Positions 5,502-8,014 of a stretch of 8,014 nt of DNA are shown here, in pieces; within the stretch, counting starts at the first letter, position 1, and every line of letters begins with the position of its first letter. Under the pieces are notes generated by a model. It did not search any database, was not told the DNA's origin, and saw nothing but the letters and a program-made list of their open reading frames with translations. This DNA is from Pirellulales bacterium. GTDB taxonomy: Bacteria > Planctomycetota > Planctomycetia > Pirellulales > Thermoguttaceae. The DNA lies in contig JAUWHT010000161.1 of the NCBI GenBank assembly GCA_030605745.1, forward strand, positions 1 to 8,014, written 5' to 3'. A program made the position numbers and the translations under genes.

Positions 5502-5778
5502 TCATTCTAGTTCGTCGGCGATCCTGTCACGCAATACGTCTTTTACAAACTCCGGAAGCTTTTTTCGAGCGTGCTTCGAAAGTTTAATAAGTTCATCGTA
5601 TTCGGGCACTTCATCACCGGTCCAAGTGGTGTCCAATCGCCGAATTAGCCGCAACGCAATGTGAGCGTAGTTTTCGGGACTGGCCCAGTAACATGTCTGA
5701 CAAACATTGACGATGTTGTCTTTCTTCCAATTCTTCTGGCAGATCGACCTTTCGCTGCTTTTGTTTTTTCTTTGCCAC
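5502..5778 (-). CDS. small Cys-x2-Cys protein of unknown function, apparent +1 frameshift
   Basis: A GTG at 5778 with AGGAG 9 nt upstream (overlapping the methyltransferase stop) starts a basic N-terminus, AKKKQKQRKVDLPEELE. That frame then loses sense. Skipping one base at 5724 gives KDNIVNVCQTCYWASPENY and a plausible continuation to the TAG at 5502-5504, for about 91 residues in all. The C-terminal frame has no credible start of its own, since further upstream it only re-reads the methyltransferase end. So I read one gene with one extra base, either a true mutation or an assembly error. Visible features are one CQTC pair, then ALRLIRRLDTTWTGDEV, then two predicted helices ending LPEFVKDVLRDRI. 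The tail resembles the helix-helix half of a ribbon-helix-helix protein. That fold call is inference. The 12-bp gap to the methyltransferase suggests a shared operon and related function. Confidence 0.55.
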
Positions 5779-5790
5779 AGGCGCAATCTC

Positions 5791-6693
5791 CTACCACAGC
5801 GAGAGTTGGCACTCAGCGGTGCGCCTATCGCGTTCAAGTGAGGCAATCAGAGCGGGTGAGAGATACAATGATTCGTATGTTACGTCGTTGCGGCCCAAAA
5901 GGGTCGCTTGCGTTGATCTGCCCGCACGAATCTCAAGATGGGTTAAACCCAGTGACCCCGGTAAGGGGTCGCCGTAGGTTTTGGTCCCGGTGCGGCCATC
6001 GTAGGAAACGACAAACATGATGTTCCGATCGTTTAGTCCTGCGAGTTCATCGCAAAACTCATCGTGGTCAACCTTGGGAAAATAGCGTTGATCGCGATTG
6101 CCGCAGACACCTTGGTACGGCGGATCCATGTACACCAAATCCTCATGAGTACATTGCGTCAAAACCTTCTTGTAATCCCAAGCAGTAAGCCGTGTTCGTT
6201 TACTCAGAAGAGCAGAGGCATGGAAAATACGCCTTCGCATTTCCGCCGGTCTTGCACCCTTCCGTCTGTTGTCCGGCGTGTTGTTGAACTTACCGTTCGT
6301 GTTGTAGCGTATGGCAGCTTTGACGCATCGTGCAAGCAAGTACAAGAAGTCAGCAGACTCATGGGTTTTATTGAATCGGTCACGTACTTTATCAAAATAC
6401 TCCCGCTCTTTCCCAAGCTGATCGTTCCAAAGATGGGCGTACTTGTCCGCCAGGCTCTCCGGTCGGTGAAGGATCTCGCGCCAAAGGTCGATTAGTGGCG
6501 CGTGAGCGTCGTTGATCCAGAAGCGTTCGGCCTGGCGACGCGCGGCGACGCCAATGGAGATTGCCGCCGAGCCGGCAAACGGCTCAACCAAACGTGAAAC
6601 GGCAATAGGGAAGTGTTGAATTATCGCTGGTGCAATTTGCCGCTTGCTGCCCTGATACGGAATTGGCTGCGGTACGTCGCGGGGACCATTCAT
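5791..6693 (-). CDS. D12-class (Dam-like) adenine-N6 DNA methyltransferase
   Basis: This 300-residue protein has the class alpha D12 motif order. PYQGSKRQIA (12-21) is motif X, where AdoMet and the N-terminus pack. VEPFAGSAAIS (36-46) is motif I, the FxGxG-like AdoMet loop. RYNTNGKFN (129-137) is the family's conserved central segment, and DPPYQG (190-195) is catalytic motif IV (DPPY). It should transfer a methyl group from S-adenosylmethionine to adenine N6 in a short DNA site. The recognition sequence cannot be read from the protein. The ATG at 6693 has GAGG 7 nt upstream. No recognisable restriction endonuclease lies in the window. The only close partner is the small protein 12 bp downstream. 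It may therefore be a solitary, regulatory or phage-defence remnant methyltransferase. The region is less GC-rich than the trxB-asnS block, consistent with horizontal acquisition. Confidence 0.9.
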   Translation of the reverse strand: MNGPRDVPQPIPYQGSKRQIAPAIIQHFPIAVSRLVEPFAGSAAISIGVAARRQAERFWINDAHAPLIDLWREILHRPESLADKYAHLWNDQLGKEREYFDKVRDRFNKTHESADFLYLLARCVKAAIRYNTNGKFNNTPDNRRKGARPAEMRRRIFHASALLSKRTRLTAWDYKKVLTQCTHEDLVYMDPPYQGVCGNRDQRYFPKVDHDEFCDELAGLNDRNIMFVVSYDGRTGTKTYGDPLPGSLGLTHLEIRAGRSTQATLLGRNDVTYESLYLSPALIASLERDRRTAECQLSLW

Positions 6694-6719
6694 CCGTGAG
6701 CCTCTTCGTTACGTGAATG

Positions 6720-6747
6720 CTCATACGAGCCGCTGTGTTTCATGCAA
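6720..6747 (-). promoter_or_regulatory. weak promoter candidate for the methyltransferase gene
   Basis: On the minus strand TTGCAT (6742-6747) and TATGAG (6720-6725) are 16 bp apart, 26 bp before the ATG at 6693. Both hexamers are only partial matches. The 136-bp gap 6694-6829 otherwise holds the inverted repeat at 6772-6840 and no gene that I can see. Confidence 0.25.
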
Positions 6748-6771
6748 CCTAAAGGGGACCTTGGGGGCAGA

Positions 6772-6840
6772 CCGACGACAGTGGGCAGTAGTGGTATTTG
6801 CATCTTGCGAGGGCGGCCATCGCTACTGACTACTGTCGGC
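6772..6840 (-). repeat. imperfect inverted repeat with heptad structure, terminator candidate of the antitoxin gene
   Basis: The left arm, CCGACGACAGTGGGCAGTAG from 6772, pairs imperfectly with the right arm 6817-6840, whose complement reads GCCGACAGTAGTCAGTAG. The loop is about 22 nt. The shared core has a 7-nt rhythm (ACAGTnG/nCAGTAG). The stop codon of the Phd-like antitoxin (6830-6832) lies inside the right arm. An RNA hairpin ending transcription here is plausible, but there is no U-run. Confidence 0.45.
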
Positions 6841-7096
6841 CTGACTCCAAGTTTTTCTCGATCTCTCTCTCGATATCTTCAATCGGAATCCGGTCCTGGC
6901 TGCACATCCTCTCGTCAAGGAACTGCTGGAACCGACGACTGCTGCGCAGAGCCTCGACCTCAGCGTCGAAATCGTCGGCCTCGCTCAGAATGAACTGATG
7001 CCCATTTGGTGCCAAGAGGAGCACGGGTTCCCTCTCCGCAAAACGGATTACATCTGACAGCACAGGTTGGTCCTTCACCAAGTCTATGCTTTTCAC
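6830..7096 (-). CDS. Phd/YefM-like type II antitoxin
   Basis: This 88-residue acidic protein has the N-terminal pattern of Phd/YefM antitoxins. A helix, LSDVIRFAEREP (13-24), leads into PVLLLAPNGHQFILSEADDF (24-43), the strand-turn-strand where family members carry PVxVTRNGxPxAVLxSxxDY. Acidic helices to the C-terminus (IEDIEREIEKNL) would wrap the toxin. It starts at GTG 7096, with an excellent AGGAGGTG 5 nt upstream, and overlaps the stop of the preceding toxin remnant by 4 bp (GTGA). The order toxin-then-antitoxin is the reverse of classic phd-doc but common in RelE/HigB-type modules. Its toxin keeps only the C-terminal half, so this is probably an orphan antitoxin. It may still repress related promoters or neutralise related toxins. 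The stop codon is inside a hairpin-forming repeat. Confidence 0.65.
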   Translation of the reverse strand: MKSIDLVKDQPVLSDVIRFAEREPVLLLAPNGHQFILSEADDFDAEVEALRSSRRFQQFLDERMCSQDRIPIEDIEREIEKNLESGRQ

Positions 7097-7221
7097 AGTT
7101 TCACCTCCTTTCCTCGAATATACAGCACATTATGCTCCTTATGCCCGACTGCAACTACCGACACAGTGCTGGTATCTTCGGACACATGGTAGAAGACACG
7201 ATGTGATTCTACGATACGACT
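7093..7221 (-). pseudogene. C-terminal half of a RelE/ParE-type toxin, no start codon
   Basis: In the frame ending at TGA 7093-7095 the residues read SRIVESHRVFYHVSEDTSTV, then SVVAVGHKEHNVLYIRGKEVKL. This resembles the second half of RelE/ParE-type toxins, where the RxVxxxxRVxYxV strand and AVGHKxHxxLY strand carry the catalytic or fold-defining residues. The frame is open only back to 7248, just below a TGA at 7249-7251. It contains no ATG, GTG or TTG in that stretch, so it cannot be initiated normally. The expected N-terminal helical hairpin is missing, replaced by the end of the YgiT gene, whose TAG (7209-7211) lies inside the remnant. It still ends in a perfect GTGA overlap with the antitoxin. 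I infer deletion or recombination that removed the toxin's 5' half. Family assignment is moderately sure and its inactivity is likely. Confidence 0.6.
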
Positions 7222-7454
7222 TGAAAGGATTTTCCAACCGGCTGAAACTCATCTGTCCGCTGGCGTTCAAGTTGGGTTACAATGTCTTCAAATCGCCTGA
7301 TCGTCTCGGGTGTATACAATCTCTCTCCACAATGGAGGCACACACCAACCTTGACAGTGAGAAATGCGGTATTGATTCCTCCAGAGAGAACCTCTTTTAC
7401 TTCCTTTTCAATAACCTGGCCGCCGCAGTGGGGACATTTTTCTACGTACTTCAT
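7209..7454 (-). CDS. YgiT-type (MqsA N-terminal) zinc-finger antitoxin
   Basis: This 81-residue protein carries two cysteine pairs, CPHCGG (C7, C10) and CLHCGE (C39, C42), the zinc-binding knuckles of the YgiT/MqsA N-terminal domain. Between them is the usual strand pair (GGINTAFLTVKVGVC) and after them a helix, TPETIRRFEDIVTQLERQ (48-65). It lacks the C-terminal helix-turn-helix of full MqsA, as many short YgiT proteins do. In known pairs this domain binds and neutralises an MqsR- or DUF4258-type toxin. I chose ATG 7454: AGGAG lies 6-7 nt upstream and the start overlaps the DUF4258 stop (ATGA). An open extension further upstream merely re-reads the DUF4258 gene. The stop lies inside the neighbouring RelE remnant, so the two modules are fused end to end. 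Confidence 0.82.
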   Translation of the reverse strand: MKYVEKCPHCGGQVIEKEVKEVLSGGINTAFLTVKVGVCLHCGERLYTPETIRRFEDIVTQLERQRTDEFQPVGKSFQVVS

Positions 7455-7765
7455 CTCTTTCTCCTTTCTTTCCAATTGATCCATCGACTTAGATCGGGAC
7501 GATACACCGTAATCAAAACAGCTATTTTGCTTCCGGAATCGTAAGCCCACACGCTGTAAACCGGATCACCCAGAGGTATTGTACCATATACTAAGCAACT
7601 TGGGTAGGGCGTATCGTCTGGATACTCTTCAATGATTTCACCTGTCTGGATGGAATGGAAAATGTCGTCCAAAACCAACGAATCATTCTCGGCTTCCTTT
7701 CTAGCGTGAAGCGTAATGTTGACTCGGGTTGCGTGAATCGCTTCGATAATCTCGTCAATCTTCAA
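7451..7765 (-). CDS. DUF4258 protein, MqsR-like toxin candidate
   Basis: This 104-residue protein fits DUF4258 from end to end. There is an N-terminal helix DEIIEAIHATRVNITLHARKEA (4-25), with the conserved His-Ala-Arg at 20-22. DDIFHSIQTGEIIEEYPDDTP (33-53) is followed by YPSCLVYG (54-61) and a C-terminal strand block (YSVWAYDSGSKIAVLITVYRPD, 70-91). Relatives share the RelE/MqsR mRNA-interferase fold and are usually paired with a YgiT-type zinc-finger gene, as here (ATGA overlap). RNA cleavage is inferred from family context. The only usable start is TTG 7765, because an in-frame TAA lies 4 codons upstream. There is no clear Shine-Dalgarno. A MITE-like element begins 15 bp upstream, so the native promoter may be displaced. 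All family segments are present, so the gene looks intact, though it may be weakly expressed. Confidence 0.75.
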   Translation of the reverse strand: MKIDEIIEAIHATRVNITLHARKEAENDSLVLDDIFHSIQTGEIIEEYPDDTPYPSCLVYGTIPLGDPVYSVWAYDSGSKIAVLITVYRPDLSRWINWKERRKR

Positions 7766-7780
7766 TTTATTGATCCACTA

Positions 7781-7936
7781 AGAACGTGTTTTAAATCTCC
7801 CTTTGGGAGAGGGGCAGAGGGTGAGGGCGGCATGGATCACACCGCAAATAGCGGGGGTTTCTTGCCGAATAACCCTCACCCTCACCCTCTCCCGGAGGGG
7901 GAGGGGACTCGCATCGGTAATTTCAAAACACGTTCT
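7781..7936. mobile_element. 156-bp MITE-like element with terminal inverted repeats and TA duplication
   Basis: AGAACGTGTTTTAAAT at the left end (7781-7796) and its near-perfect complement at the right (ATTTCAAAACACGTTCT, 7920-7936) are terminal inverted repeats, each flanked by TA (7779-7780, 7937-7938). The interior is itself nearly symmetrical: GAGGGTGAGGG (7817-7827) pairs with CCCTCACCCTC (7873-7883), and both halves carry CTCCC/GGGAG blocks. There is no room for a transposase. TA duplication and short symmetrical structure fit a non-autonomous IS630/Tc1-mariner-type element mobilised in trans. The family name is inference. The element sits between a gene end and the DUF4258 start. Confidence 0.8.
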
Positions 7937-8014
7937 TAGTTCAAGTTTTGCACATATTTCAACCGTTTTCGAGGCGGTTGCTCGGCGTTTTTGTTGGTCG
8001 GTTCAGCGGGCTGG
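7936..8014 (-). CDS. C-terminal end of an unidentified protein (26 residues visible)
   Basis: A minus-strand frame is open from the window edge to TAA 7936-7938, reading QPAEPTNKNAEQPPRKRLKY and ending VQNLN. It is proline-rich, polar and basic, like a flexible C-terminal tail. Twenty-six codons without a stop can occur by chance, so this is tentative. The stop codon uses the TA duplicated by the MITE. Removing the element restores a TAG at the same codon, 12 bp before the DUF4258 start. Confidence 0.3.
   Translation of the reverse strand, partial: QPAEPTNKNAEQPPRKRLKYVQNLN

Noticed and set aside
5779..5846. N-terminal extension of the small CxxC protein in its C-terminal frame
   Set aside because: This stretch only re-reads the end of the methyltransferase gene. 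The GTG at 5778 in the neighbouring frame has a proper ribosome site.
7086..7544. Plus-strand open frame of 152 codons
   Set aside because: It is the complement of the YgiT gene and RelE remnant, whose overlaps and Shine-Dalgarno sites are convincing on the minus strand.
7778..7939. CRISPR-like repeats because of recurring CCCTCACCC blocks
   Set aside because: The blocks are parts of one symmetrical element with terminal inverted repeats, without regular spacers.

Overview
The window is one continuous run of genes that all read on the minus strand, so transcription goes from position 8014 towards 1. The left two thirds are GC-rich and carry housekeeping genes. The right third is visibly more AT-rich and accessory in character. 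A planctomycete-like (Pirellulales-type) environmental bacterium is a reasonable guess, based on the high-GC core, the dispersed GC palindromes with a CTTG/CAAG loop and the heptad-like intergenic repeats. No rRNA, tRNA or decisive marker confirms this, so treat the taxonomy as inference.

Layout in transcription order. At 7936-8014 a reading frame of unknown function ends. At 7781-7936 lies a 156-bp MITE-like element with terminal inverted repeats and a TA duplication. A DUF4258 (MqsR-like) toxin gene and a YgiT-type zinc-finger antitoxin gene follow, joined by an ATGA overlap. Next is the C-terminal half of a RelE/ParE-type toxin without a start codon, joined by a GTGA overlap to an intact Phd/YefM-like antitoxin. 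Then come a D12-class adenine-N6 DNA methyltransferase and a small Cys-x2-Cys protein with an apparent +1 frameshift. Thioredoxin reductase (trxB) and asparaginyl-tRNA synthetase (asnS) come next, separated by a perfect 21-bp tandem repeat that creates the trxB stop codon.

Beyond asnS lies a promoter-driven DUF433 gene with its DUF5615 partner, whose C-terminal part is lost. A prepilin-peptidase-like membrane protein follows that has lost the second catalytic aspartate. A LOG-family nucleotide hydrolase has a promoter so close to its start that its mRNA may be leaderless. The left end holds a 5'-truncated TlpA/thioredoxin-like remnant and the first 88 residues of a secreted protein that runs off the window.

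The main theme is gene decay. Of three toxin-antitoxin-like modules, two keep the antitoxin-like gene and have lost half of the toxin, and only DUF4258-YgiT looks intact. Two truncated genes (TlpA-like and DUF5615) sit next to copies of the same palindromic repeat. I found no clear new biological system. The least explained items are the composite toxin-antitoxin locus at 6830-7765 and the methyltransferase plus small-protein pair at 5502-6693.
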